Positions 16,566 to 27,248 of a stretch of 64,000 nt of DNA are shown here, piece after piece. Within the stretch, counting starts at the first letter, position 1; each line of letters opens with the position of its first letter. Location of the stretch: contig QPMI01000230.1 in the NCBI GenBank assembly GCA_004431415.1, positions 1 through 64,000 on the forward strand, given 5' to 3'. The stretch is from Cyanophora paradoxa. Its lineage: Eukaryota; Glaucocystophyceae; Cyanophorales; Cyanophoraceae. The notes under the pieces are model-generated. The model saw only the letters and a program-made list of their open reading frames with translations, had not been told where the DNA came from and ran no database searches. The position numbers were made by a program, and so were the translations under genes.

Positions 16566-19500
16566 CTAGTCGGAGCGCCCGCGCCGCCGCCGCCCGGCGT
16601 CGCGGTCGGAGGAGGAGGCGGCGTCGGGCTCGGCGGCGGCGCGGCGCGGGCCGCCGAAGGAGCCGAAGATGAGGAGGGCGGCGGCGCCGGCGAGGACGAC
16701 GGCGGCGGCGCCGAGGGCGACCTGGACGGCGTCGAGGGGCAGGCCGAGGAGGCCGCGGGGCCGGGCGAGGCCCAGCGAGGCGAGGAAGGCGTCGGGCGTC
16801 GGGTCGCGCCCCAGGAACGAGTGCACCACCTCCCCCGAGTCGCGGCTCCCGCCCGGCGCCAGCACCACCCGCCTGCCCGCCCGCCCCGCGATCAGACCCC
16901 TGGCCCGGGCTGGAGAGCGCGGGAGCGGGTGGGGGGAACCTGTAGTCGGAGCCGACGGCGGGGTTCATGATGCCTTCCTTCCGGAAGCGGCTGTAGAACA
17001 TGTCCGCCGAGTAGACCTGCCCCCGCCCTCAGGGACCGGCGGGGGAGGCTCGGGGGCACGCGGCGGGCCTGGCTCCAGAGGTAGCCGTAGTAGCCGGCGT
17101 CGTAGCCGCTCATCATGTGGCCGAAGGAGGCGGCGGGGTTCGTCCCCGGCGTGTGCTCGATCAGCGTCACCTCCTTCCGCAGCTCCGCCCACAGCTGCGC
17201 CCCGCGCGGAGGCCGCTCGCTCGGGCCGGCGGCGCGAGGGCGACGAGGGGGGGCGCCGCGCACCGCCGCCGTGTCGGCCGAGTCGCGCGTGTGGATGGCC
17301 ATGTCGAAGAGGCCTGCGGGGGGCCCGGCGCGCTCGAACGGGGCGGGGCGGGGCGGGGCGGTGCGGGGTGGGGGCCGGGGGCGCGGGGCGGACCGAAGAA
17401 GACCTGGCGGAGTGTGAGGAGGCCGGCGTCGGCGTTCTTCGCCGCGATCATGCGCCCCAGCAGCTCGTCCGGCAGCGGCGCGCCCGTCTCTGCGCCCCGC
17501 AGAGGCCCCTCGGCGGGGGCGGGGGCGGGGGCGGGGAGGGGCGGGGCGGGGCGGGGGCGGACCGTAGTGGGAGGACATGGCGCGGAGGGACTCCTCCTCC
17601 CAGCACCAGTTTTCCAGCATCCTGCCCCGCCCGGTGCCTCGGCGAGGGCCGCGGGGCGGGCACGCGTCGCCCCGCGCGCGAGCGCACTGGGAGGGGCACT
17701 CGACGAAGTCGCGCTCCACGGCCGTCCCCGACATCCGCGAGTACCGCGCCTGCGCGCCCCCGCCCCTCAGCCCGAGCGGGGCGCGCGGGGGGGGAAGCGC
17801 GGGGGGCGTGGCCCGCCTCGGTGCAGATGTTGTGCATGACGTGCCTGCGGGCGGCCCCCCGTGAGGCGGGGCCGGCGGCTCGGGCGCCCTGAGGAAAGGG
17901 GGCGGGCGGACCCGAACTCGTGGAAGAAGGTGACGACCTCGTTGTGCTTGAGCAGCGACGGCTTCCCCTCCCCCGGCTTGCTGAAGTTCGCCACCTGCGC
18001 CCCCGCCTCAGGGCGGGACGCGGGGCGGGGGCGAGGGGCCGGGGGGCGCGCCATGGCGGCGACGGGGGTCTGGTAGGAGCCGTCGGGGAGACGCAGGCCC
18101 TTGCGCAGCGGGAAGACCGCGGCGTGCCCGAACTGCCCCGCCGCGTCAGGCCGCGCCGGCTGCGCTCCGATCGGGCGGGATCGGACCTTGCCGTCGCGGG
18201 GGTGGAGGTCGAGGTAGAACTGGCCCAGGAAGCCGCCCGTCGCCCGGTCGTGCCTGCCCGAGGCCGGCCGGGGGGGGGGGCGCCTCAGCCGCAGCGCAGC
18301 GCGCCGGACGGCCGGCCGGCCGCGGGGAGGGGCGGGGGGGCGTACACGTTGAAGAGCTTGACGTCAGGGGCCCAGATGAGGCTCTTCCCGTTGGGGCTCG
18401 ACTCCAGCGGCACCTGCCGGGGCGCCCTCAGAGGGACGCCCCGAGGGGAAGCGAGGGGCGGGGGCGGGGGCGGGCCTCGGAGAAGACGAGGCCGAGGAGC
18501 TTCTGGTAGATCGCGAACATGCCCTCCGTCACCTGCCCCCCCGCCACCTCGGACGGGGGCGGGGGCGGGGCGGTGGGGGAGTCCTGCCGCACCCGCTGGA
18601 GGGGGAAGTAGACCTTGGCGGCCTCCTCGTTCACGTCGTACTCCCGCTCCAGCAGCTGTGTGTGGTAGTACTGCAGGAGGGGGAGCCGGTGAGCGGCGGG
18701 GGCGGGGAGGCCCGGGCCCGGGCGCCGGCACCATGAAGTCGTAGGGGCGGATGGCGGAGTCCGCCGCCGGCGAGCCGGCCGCCTTCTGGTCCGCCGCCTG
18801 CGCGCCCCCGCCCGCCCAGCTGAGCGCTCGGGCGGCGGAGCGCGGGGTGCGGCGTGTCGGGGCCCGGCGGGGGCGCGGCCGACCTTCAGGGCCTCGAGCT
18901 TCTTCAGCTCCACTTGGGCGCCGGGCACCAGCTGCGGGGCGGCGGCCCGTGAGGCCCCTGCTGCAAGCGGTAGGAGGACGAGGGGGCCGGGCGCGCCTTG
19001 TCGCGCAGCTCGTTGAGGAATTTGAGAACCGACTTCGGATCCTTCGCCATACGGATCTGGGGGAACAAGGTCGGGCTGGGCTCGGCGGGAGGGGCGCGGG
19101 CACGGCGCGCCTCGAGGACGTAGTCGGCGTGGGTGGGGTACCGGCCCTCGAACAGGCACGCGATCTCTGCAGCGGGCAGGGGCGGTGAGGCGCGCGGAGG
19201 CCGAGAGATGCGGGGCGGGGGGCGCGCACGGTGCCGGATCCGAATGGCCTCCTCGATGAGCGGGGTGTTGGCAGCTTGGCTGCCGCCCCGGGCGCGATTG
19301 GCGGCGAGGCGAGAGGACGGCGCGGGGGTGCGGGGAGCGCCGCACCACTTGGAGCTGTTCGCGGTGTCCATCTTCCGCCGCGTCTCCTCGCGCTGCGCGG
19401 ACACGTCGATCTCGGGGCCGGTGCCGATCCGGGGGGCGGGCGGGGCAGCCGCACCTTGGCGCGCCGCATGAGGGGGATGAGGTCGGGGTACTTGAGCGTG

Positions 19501-20938
19501 ACGACGTACTTGTCCCCCTCGCGCTTCAGGCCGGCGAGGTAGTCCTGCGGGGGCACGCTTCGCCCGCGAGCGGGGCGCGGGGCGCGGGGCGCGAAGGGAC
19601 GCGGGCGGACCTCGGGCATGCCCTCGAGCTCCTCGGCGGTGAAGGTGAGCGACGTGACGTCCTCGTTGAGGTTCTGGTTGTACTGGATGCAGAGCTCCGA
19701 GAGCCGCTTCTTCAGCGTCTTAAGCTGCGCGTACCCCCCCGCACGGTGAGCGGGGGTACAATGCACGCAGACGCCGGAGAGGGGAGCGCGGCACCTGCTC
19801 GCGCTTCTCCGCGGAGAGGTTCAGGCCGTTGCGCTCGAAGCTCTGGATGAGCTTGTCCACGAAGCGCTGCGGAGGAGGCGGGGAAGACGGGGAGGGAGCG
19901 ATCGGCCTGGGGTACAGCGAGAGATCAGATGCTGTATGGGGGTACCTGGTCTTCCGCGTCGAGCTTTTCGCCGCGGGTCTTGAACGCCATCACGGACCTG
20001 CCCCGGCGCCTCAGGGGCCCGGGGCCGGGGCGAGGGGGTACGGGCGGGCGTCGCACTTGTACACGTCCTCGCGCATGGAAAGCTCGATCTGGAACTCCTT
20101 CAGGCGCTTGTCGCAGTCCGTCGACGCCTTGCGGACGTCTGCGCCGGCGCCGGGCGGCGGTCGACCGCGGAGGCGAGCGGCGCGGAGGCGCGCGCGCACC
20201 CTTGTCGGGCGAGACGTAGGCGGGGAACGTGACCATGCAGTCTGCAGAGCGCGCGGCGCGGCGCGTCAGCGGACAAAAGCCCCCGCCTCGCGGAGGCCGG
20301 GTGGGCAGCACCGAACGTGGCCCAGCGGGCCTCGTCGCCTGCATGCGGTAAGCTCGCTGCATTCCGCTGCGCGAGGCCGGCGGGGGAGCGCACGAGCGAT
20401 GGGAGCGATGACCTTCTCGAAGCTGGCATCCTCCGCGGGAACGGCGGCGACCTGCGGCAGCAAGCAGCATGTAAGCGGGACCGTTTGCGAGCGGACTACA
20501 GGGAGAACAAGGGGAGAGAGGGGACGGCATATCTAGCGTTAAACTAGAGGTAATGGGTACGGCCGGGTAGCCGGCTACGGCCGACAATCGGAATACGCCA
20601 TTCGTACGTCGGTGCACTAGGGCCTGCGCGCGAGTCCGAGGAAGTGCACCTGATCCATGGTGTCCTTCGACACCTGAATCAACTGATCCGCGAGGGCTGC
20701 GCGACGAACGTGGATGAATGCCGGGTTGATGCGCACACGCCCAGAGCAGAGGGCGGAGTATTTGAAGCCTCGACGAACAGGAAATGTCAGCAGTAGTGAG
20801 ATTAAACCGCAGACTGCCATCGTTCGGGCCAGCAGCGCGGAAGCTGATAGACTCGAGCTTCCGAAGGCGAGCATCCTCAAGCGCCACTCCCGAGCTGCTC
20901 GCGGCGGCCGGGGCCGGCTTTGACTCGTTGCCTCCCAT
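16566..20938 (-). CDS. M3 family metallopeptidase (thimet oligopeptidase-like) with C-terminal membrane anchor
   Basis: Zinc oligopeptidase that cleaves short peptides. The start at 20938 gives [19 protein letters not shown] intron then yields [15 protein letters not shown], and the next exon, ending at the acceptor near 20447, gives [19 protein letters not shown], matching the helical N-terminus of thimet oligopeptidases. Later landmarks are FPAYVSPDK (20220), [10 protein letters not shown] (20080), [16 protein letters not shown] (19660), [14 protein letters not shown] (19500), [15 protein letters not shown] at about 17955-17912, HVMHNICTE (17846) and [12 protein letters not shown] (17090). 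The zinc motif HEFGH is split by an intron. The usual fold ends at [17 protein letters not shown] (16800). About 65 extra residues follow, with a hydrophobic helix ([20 protein letters not shown]) and a basic tail. MGGNES also fits an N-myristoylation signal. Exon ends are approximate except where stated. Confidence 0.93.
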
Positions 20939-21129
20939 CCGCTTGACTCGCAGTCGGTACGCGGTCGCTGCGCGGTCGACGACGGTACCCCGGAACGACT
21001 GTCACTTTCACCTTCATTTTGCTTCCTGGGTCAGCGCGTACAGCGCGTCCAACACGCGAAAAACATCTCTTGAAGAGCAAGGCATCCAGAGCCAGGCCCG
21101 CTTGGTGTTGGCGCCAAGGACACAGCGAG
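20939..21129. promoter_or_regulatory. Shared upstream region of M3 peptidase and ARL2
   Basis: The 191 bases between two divergent start codons must hold both promoters or 5' UTRs. No clear TATA box or other named element was recognised. Confidence 0.4.
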
Positions 21130-21908
21130 ATGGGGCTGCTCACAATCCTAAAGAAGGTCAAGATGAAGGAGAAGGAGATGCGCCTGCTGATTCTGTATCC
21201 TTTGCGCCGGGGCGCCGCCGACAAGCGAATGAGCCCGCGCTGTTTTCCTCGACCTACCGCGCTGCAGCGGCCTGGACAACGCTGGGAAGACGACGATAGT
21301 GAAGCGTATGAACGGGGAGAACATCGAGGAGATCGCGCCGACGCTGGGGTTCGAGATCCGAACATGGGAGTACCGCGGGCGCGCGCGTCCTGCCTTGCAG
21401 GGATCCGCAGCCCGCTAAGGGACAGTGCAGTTTCAAGCTGAACGTGTGGGACGTCGGGGGCCAGACGACAATCCGCTCCTACTGGCGGAACTACTTCGAG
21501 CAGACAGACGGCCTTGTCTGGGTGGTGGACTGCGCCGACCGCCTGCGTTTGGAGGACTGCCGCGCGGAGCTGCACAAGCTGCTTCAGCAGGAGGCGCGCA
21601 GCCTGCCCGCCAGCCACCCCGCGCCGTTAACCGGCTTGCAGCGGCTTGCCGGCGCCTCCCTTCTTGTCTTCGCTAACAAGCAAGACCTTCCCGGCGCGCT
21701 GACCGCCCCGGAGATTGCCTCGGTGCGCTCCTCTTGAGCAGTTGCCTGCGGTGCAGCGCTGAGCCCGCGCTAGATCTTGCAGCTGAACGAGATCAAGTCC
21801 AGGCACTGGCACATCCAGCCGTGCAGCGCCGTCACGGGGAACGGGCTCGTGGACGGCATCGACTGGCTTGTATCTGACATAGCTTCCCGCATTTACATGC
21901 TCGAATAG
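21130..21908 (+). CDS. ARL2: ADP-ribosylation factor-like GTPase 2
   Basis: Small GTPase that in other eukaryotes works with tubulin-folding cofactors and the release of lipid-modified cargo. Five exons (21130-21194, 21268-21378, 21431-21593, 21642-21722, 21774-21908) join to exactly 184 residues, the usual ARL2 length. The start [20 protein letters not shown] is diagnostic. The P-loop is GLDNAGKTT, switch I ends at APTLGFEI, switch II is [22 protein letters not shown], and NKQD and SAV are the guanine-specificity motifs. Gly2 is present, although ARL2 is generally not myristoylated. Introns 2 (21379-21430) and 3 (21594-21641) both begin with GC. Intron 3 is 48 bases, in frame and stop-free, so read-through would add 16 residues; the family length argues it is removed. 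Divergent from the M3 peptidase gene. Confidence 0.97.
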
Positions 21909-22236
21909 ACAAGCAACATCTAAACACACTCAACGACACGCTAAGATGCAAGCGCGGCGCGGGGGCGCAGCTCAGACCCCGGCCTGCGGCCGCGCGGGTC
22001 CAGGGCGGGTTGCCCCGCCCGCGGCCGCGCGGGTCCAAGGCGGATTTCCTCCTGCTCCCTACGGGGCTCCCTTCGGGGCTATAGCTAGAATATAGCTATA
22101 CGCAAGGATGGGATATCGATCGTTGGTATGGCTCGCAGGCTGTCCGATCGAAAGCTTCGCGAAGTGAAGGGTTGCCGAGACGGGGCTCCAACGCTGAAAC
22201 GAGCACATGACTGACAATCAGCGCCCCTTCAGCCGC
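21909..22236. other. Convergent intergenic region with a direct repeat
   Basis: About 330 bases between the ARL2 and OXLD1-like stop codons. It contains a near-identical direct repeat of about 23 bases (GCGGCCGCGCGGGTCCA, then AGGCGG or GGGCGG) at about 21986 and 22021. AT-rich TATAGCTA palindromes follow at 22080-22105. No gene seen. Confidence 0.5.
21986..22044. repeat. Two-copy direct repeat, about 23 bp
   Basis: Two copies of GCGGCCGCGCGGGTCC lie 35 bases apart, differing by one base in the following AGGGCGG/AAGGCGG. Function unknown. Confidence 0.6.
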
Positions 22237-22617
22237 TCACGACGGCGCCAGCTGCAGGCTCAGCGGCTGAATTCTCGGAATTCGTCTCGCCCGGCGCATT
22301 GTTTTCCGCAGCGACCAGCGCTTGCTCTCTGCGAAAGGCTGCGAAGTGAACGACGGCGCCGCGCGGCTGCCCCCTCCACGCGCGCGGGCATTCATTGGCG
22401 CGCACCGCTCCCACAGTTCGAGCTCCTTCTCGTAACGCTCGCAAGCTTCATAGTACATGTCCATCACGCACTGCAGGGGCTCGTGAGGCGAGCGCGGAGC
22501 GCCGGCGCTTCAGCTGGCCCGCACCGTCGCGCATCCGCTGCCGCAGCAGTCGCCGGGCTCGGGCTTCTCAGGAGGCACGGGCTTCCTCCTCCTGGGCTTC
22601 GCATTCCCTTCGGGCAT
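22237..22617 (-). CDS. Oxidoreductase-like domain protein (OXLD1-like)
   Basis: Two exons (22617-22525 and 22470-22237) separated by a 54-base GT-AG intron encode 108 residues. The signature of the oxidoreductase-like N-terminal domain is clear across the junction: PPEKPEPGDCCGSGC, then AT, then CVMDMYYEACERYEKELELW. The family occurs as short, mostly mitochondrial proteins of unknown chemistry with this conserved Pro/Cys motif. The basic start (MPEGNAKPRRRKP) contains little else. After residue 60 the tail is Arg/Ser-rich and unlike the family, so the true 3' exon may differ. Head-to-head with the Msp1 gene, 154 bases apart. Confidence 0.85.
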
Positions 22618-22771
22618 CGAAAAGGGACAGGGCTGGCCAGATCGATTCAAGGCGAGTCGGCTCTGCGGTACCCCGGCTCGTCAAGCGAAGCATCTTACAT
22701 CGAGAGGCGGGGCGCGGAGATCGAGTAGCGCAAACGACTGCGCGCGCGAGCGCGGACCTCCGGCCGGAGCG

Positions 22772-25245
22772 ATGTCGCCTCAAGACAGAGCGAATGCATG
22801 GCCTGCACTCCTCGGGCGCCTCGCCGGGGCCGGCGTCAGCCTTCTGGTCTCGTGCGTAGCGCCGCGCTGATAGCGCGGATAAGCGCTGATAGCGCTCAGA
22901 GTCCTTCTCGTTCGGTACATGGTTAAGGAGCTGGATCCGATGAAAAAAGAGAAAGAGAAAGGGTTTGCACGCGCCCGAGAGCCTTTCCTGGAGGTCCTTT
23001 ACCGCTGCTGCAGGAAGGAGGTGCGCGAGAAGCTGCAGAAGCGACTGCAGGTCTTGCGCCCCGGAGTCTCTCTTGGAAGCAATCCGTACGAAGACATGGT
23101 GCGCACGCGTCGTTTTTAGATGCGCAAGCATGTTGAGCTCGCCTGCGCGAGGCGACGCATCACTGTCGACGCCGCGCCGCAGGTCTGCCCCGATGTCATC
23201 GATCCGACGGGTGCGCGGCGGCGCGCGATGCGCGGCCCGCGCGTGCGAATCGAGGGGGCGGGCGCAGACATCGACGTGGGGTTCGACGACATCGGGGGCC
23301 TGGAGGGGCTGAAGGAGGAGCTGGGGGAGCTCGTCATCCTCCCGATCTCGCACCCGGAGCTCTTCCAGGCCGTCGCCCTCGGCGTCCCCAAGGGCATCCT
23401 CCTCTACGGGCCCCCGGGCACCGGCAAGACCATGGTCGCCAAGGTAGCCCCGCCCGCCCCGCCCCGCCGCCCGTCCCCCGAGCCGGCCGCCCGCGCGCAG
23501 GCGATCGCCCGGGAGTCCGGGGCCGTCTTCATAAACGTCGATCTCTCCACAATATTGAACAAGGTGCCCCGCCCCCCGCGCGCGCACCCCTGATGCGTGC
23601 CCGGGCGCCCCCTCACTCCAGCGCAGTGGTACGGGGAGAGGTGCGGCGGCTCCCGGACCCCCCCTCCCCGCCCGTTGCCCTCTGCGGGATCCTCGCGAAC
23701 GCGGCGCTTGCAGCCAGAAGATCATCCGGGCGATCTTTAACTTGGCGAACAAGCTCGAGCCCGCTGTCATCTTCGTGGTCCGCCCCGCCCCCGCCTGGTT
23801 TCCCCAGCACCTCACCTGAGCCCGACCCGGCGCCGCAGGACGAGATCGACGCGCTGCTCAGGTGAGTTTCCTACGCGCCGGGCCCTGGCCCCGGCGCCCC
23901 CGTCGCGCGCTCGAGCCGGGCCCCCTCGCAGCGAACGGCGGAGCTCCGAACACGAAGCCTCCGCCGTGCGGCGTTATCCGTCCCGAGCGCCGCGCCTCTC
24001 TTTGAGCGCGCCCCGCGCCTCCCGCCGAGCAGACGACCAAGTCGGCGTTCCTGACTCTCTGGGACGGCCTCTTCACCCGCCAGGACTCCCGCGTGGTGCC
24101 CCGCCCCTCCTCCCGAGCGCCGCACCCTCCCGCCTCCCATCACCGCCCCCGCCCCCCTTGTCTTCTCCAGATCGTCCTCGGCGCGACGGTGCGGGCGGCC
24201 TCTTTTCTCTGCCTCCTGTGCGCCCCCGCGGGGCGTGACGCCCCACGTAGAACCGCCCCTGGGAGCTCGACCCCGCCATCCTCCGGTAAGTTGGCCCCCG
24301 CCTCGTGTACCCCCCCTTCCCTCTCCGAGCCAACGGCAACCCTGCCCCACGCAGGCGCCTCCCGCGCTCGTTCTTTGTGGACCTCCCCGAATGGGAGTCG
24401 CGCAAGGACATCCTGCTGACCGTGCGGCTGCACCCCGTCCTCCCTTGACGCCGTGATGTTCACCTGCGGCGCACCCCCCCAGATCCTCCGCAAGCTCACG
24501 ACGGAGGAGGCGCGCATCCGCCCCGCGCCCGCGCCGGAGAGGCATCGCCTCCCGCCCGCGGCTGACCCCCCACTTTCGCCGCAGGACATCGACGTCGAGA
24601 TGGTCGCGACGGCGACGGAGGGGTACAGCGGTCCGCCCCGGCCCGCGCTCGCTCGGACGCTGCACACGCATGCCTCCGCTCACGCCGGCGGTGCTCTGCA
24701 GGCTCCGATCTGAAGGAGCTCGTCAAGGCGGCCACTCTTCTGCCGGTCCGCGAGGCAGTCGGGCGCGCCCGCGCGGCCGCCTCGTCCGCGGTGCGCGGGT
24801 ACCCCTCCGCCTCGCCCCCCGGCGCTCACCGTCGAGGGGGCAGGGCGGCGGCGGCGACGGCGCGAGGGGCATATTCTCCTCGGGCTCTCGCGGCCCCAGC
24901 CGCTCTGCGACGCCCCTCACGCAGGTCCGCTTTGCCCCCAGCCCCACAATCCCTATTTCCCTTCTTACTGTCGATCGCGGCGCAGCTGCAAATCGATCCG
25001 TCGGAGGTCCGGCCGCTCAGCACGCAGGACCTGATGAGCGCACTTGGGTCAGTCGTTTAGTTCGGGCAGCGCGTAGCTCGCCCTCTGCTGACCGGTCTCC
25101 GGCCACGCGCAGGTCCGTCCAGGCGTCCCGAAAAGCACAGGTACCCCTAGCTGGCCCCTCTCCCCGCCCGCCGCGCCCTCTGACGCGCTCTCAGGATGCC
25201 CGCAAGTTCGCCTTGTTCAAGTCGACGGTCGCCGGCGCCCGGTAG
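22772..25245 (+). CDS. MSP1: Msp1/ATAD1 outer-membrane AAA ATPase
   Basis: Membrane-anchored AAA ATPase that extracts mislocalised tail-anchored proteins from mitochondria and peroxisomes. Nineteen exons join in frame to 388 residues (about 360 in animals). Exon 1 (22772-22851) plus exon 2 (from 22900) forms the N-terminal membrane helix, AGVSLLVSVLLVRYMVKELDP, in the position and pattern of ATAD1. Walker A is GPPGTGKT (23410-23433) and Walker B is FVDEID across 23777/23839. WYGES spans a tiny 14-base exon (23627-23640). The AAA linker (SERRSSEHEASA), sensor 1 (GATN) and RRLPRSFFVDLP with SDLKELVKAA are all present. The tail RPLSTQDLMSALGSVQASRKAQDARKF (24986-25245) matches the ATAD1 C-terminus. 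One intron, 24510-24584, has a GC donor. The intron 24791-24985 is long for this locus and could hide a small exon. Confidence 0.96.
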
Positions 25246-26407
25246 CTGCGGCACGGCAGAACTTCGGAACCTGGTTCGAATTCATATGGAATGTGCGAGC
25301 CAACGTTAACGTGATCCTGAACCCGGATGCTTCTCGTTCAGGGACTCCGAGCTCCATGGCCAGCCGGGGCAGGCCCTAGGCGCCGGGGTGTCACGGCGAG
25401 CGCCCTACCCTTCGATTCGTACGCGTGCTACAGCCGTGCATCATGGCATCCAGGGCGTCAGTCTGCAAATATTGGCCCGGCCTGGGAAAGTTCGAGCCAC
25501 GGCCTAGATAAAAAGAAATACGAAAGGTGCCTCGCGCGCGCCCGGCCGGCACTAGTACTGCAGCTGCACTGCGGTATGCGCGCGGCACTGCGGCACTCGA
25601 GCTCGCGATCTTGCTCAAATTTAAAAGACGTCGACGCCGACAGAAGCACCGTGGCACTCCGAGGCTCGAATTCGAAAATTAAAATTGAACTAGCTCTAGT
25701 ACTCACGAACGCGACCAGCCCGCGGGACGGGGCCGCCGCGCGCCTCGCACTGTATACGTACGCTTGCTCAAGGGCCTGGGGGCTCATGATCAGTAGGGGC
25801 TTATAATTAAGCTTGACTATCCCTAGTACGCTTATCATAGTACATAATTAGATTCACTGAGTCGCGATCGACGTCAACTTACCCCTGCGGCAGCGCTTCC
25901 CAGCATGCTTATTGTGTGACCAGCGGTCATATGCATGATCAACTTTCCTTGTGGGACTCGAGCTCGCGCGACACCCCCACACACTGAACGAAGGTGGGAA
26001 ACTGAAAGCTGCCGCTGTTGGAAGCATTCGACGAAAAACAATACAAGTCGAGTGCACATCTACAAACATCACGACGGCCTATGCCTGTGGCCTAACCTAC
26101 GACGGATCACTTGTTATTTAAACCATCACCGATGCATATCGATCAAGTCTACGAGACGGCAGGAAAGGGAAAGCGGATTGAGCAACGTCCAGAAAGGAGC
26201 GGGCAGAAGAGGAGGATGTGCCGGGTGGCGGGATGCTGGGTGGAGATGAACCGAGGTGGCGAGGAGGGCGCCAGCCGGGCGACGCCCGGAGCGTTGGGAG
26301 GGACCGATCCGGGCGCCGAGCTCGCAAGCATAAACTAGGGGAGCTGATCAAAGCAATAGGCTAGTGGAGCATGGCGCCAACGAGCCGCACGGCGGCCGAA
26401 AGGAACG
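25246..26407. other. AT-richer convergent intergenic region
   Basis: About 1.16 kb between the stop codons of Msp1 (+) and the HPt gene (-). Base composition is clearly more AT-rich than the genes. Open frames here (for example 25327-25806) show no family resemblance and mixed third-base usage. Two copies of the 9-mer GAATTCGAA/TTCGAATTC occur at 25275 and 25668. No RNA gene recognised. Confidence 0.55.
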
Positions 26408-27059
26408 CTACTCCTTCTTCTTCTCCTTCGAGTCCGCGAGGATCTTCTTAAGATGTTCCCGGACAAGCTTGAACTGCGTCTTCACATCCTCTAGGCACTG
26501 TTTGCAGCCCGCAAGGTCCTCCGCCTCGCACAGGGTCTTGAGGTCGGCGCAAAGCTTCACGACCTTCACAGCGCCAATGTTCGCCGAGCTGCCCTTCAGC
26601 GAATGCGCCGACTTTGCCAGCTCGTCCAGATCCTTCCGCTTCCTGCAATCGACGATGAGCGACGAATCCGGTAAGCATGCGAATGGCGGAGGTGAGTCCG
26701 TTCTAGGCGCCATAGGGGAAAACGAGCGCATCGTGTACGTTAGATGGCACGGTTATGTGCGTGAGTGGAGAAGGCGTGCTCTCCGAAACGCCAGGCGCGA
26801 TGACCTTCTAACCCAAACCCATGAAAAGCCACCGGAACGCACAGCAGGCTGTCCATCTCTTCGAGCTTCTCCTCGGATGTCTCGCAATACAAGTTGATGA
26901 CCTCCTCAACGAAGTCCGGCTGGGACTCGTCCTGCAGCTCCTCCTGCGTGGCGTGGTGAGAATGGGGGGCGAAGCGGACGCGTCGGCACGAGGATGACGC
27001 CAACGCACGAGCTGGCCGAAGATGCTCTCATCGAGCAGATCGGAGTTGGCAGTGGACAT
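26408..27059 (-). CDS. Histidine-containing phosphotransfer (HPt) protein
   Basis: Stand-alone phosphotransfer protein of the YPD1/AHP type that shuttles phosphoryl groups between hybrid histidine kinases and response regulators. Three exons (27059-27009, 26943-26843, 26642-26408) encode 128 residues, the family size. Helix 1-2 reads MSTANSDLLDESIFGQL, then LQDESQPDFVEEVINLYCE. The phosphorylatable His lies in AHSLKGSSANIGA (about 26595), the canonical HPt motif. A final charged helix ends KEKKKE before the TAG at 26408. The last intron, 26842-26643, is unusually long (200 bases). A two-component phosphorelay is implied; no kinase or regulator lies in the window. Head-to-head with the NUP42-like gene, 189 bases apart. 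Confidence 0.95.
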
Positions 27060-27248
27060 GTTTGGCGGCGAACTCGCAACACTGCGCGAACGACACAAGA
27101 GTCAGCGATGAGTGCTCGCAACGCTGCTTTCACCGCAATCGTGGCGTCCACGGCGTCTGCGGAGGGACCGGGCGCACCGATAGAGCGAATGGATTGAAAT
27201 TCTCTGTACCCGTGGCCTAGCGTTCGGCTCCGCAATTGTGCGCCCGGG
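27060..27248. promoter_or_regulatory. Shared upstream region of HPt and NUP42-like genes
   Basis: 189 bases between divergent ATG codons. No named promoter element recognised; by position it must contain both 5' regions. Confidence 0.4.

Noticed and set aside
20617-20880. Small open frame with a hydrophobic stretch (minus strand) inside the M3 gene 5' region
   Set aside because: Its second half is the real M3 exon in the same frame, and its first half overlaps exon 1 in another frame. Splicing the intron gives a clear thimet oligopeptidase N-terminus.
25327-25806. Open frames in the Msp1/HPt intergenic region
   Set aside because: AT-richer composition, mixed third positions and no family resemblance.
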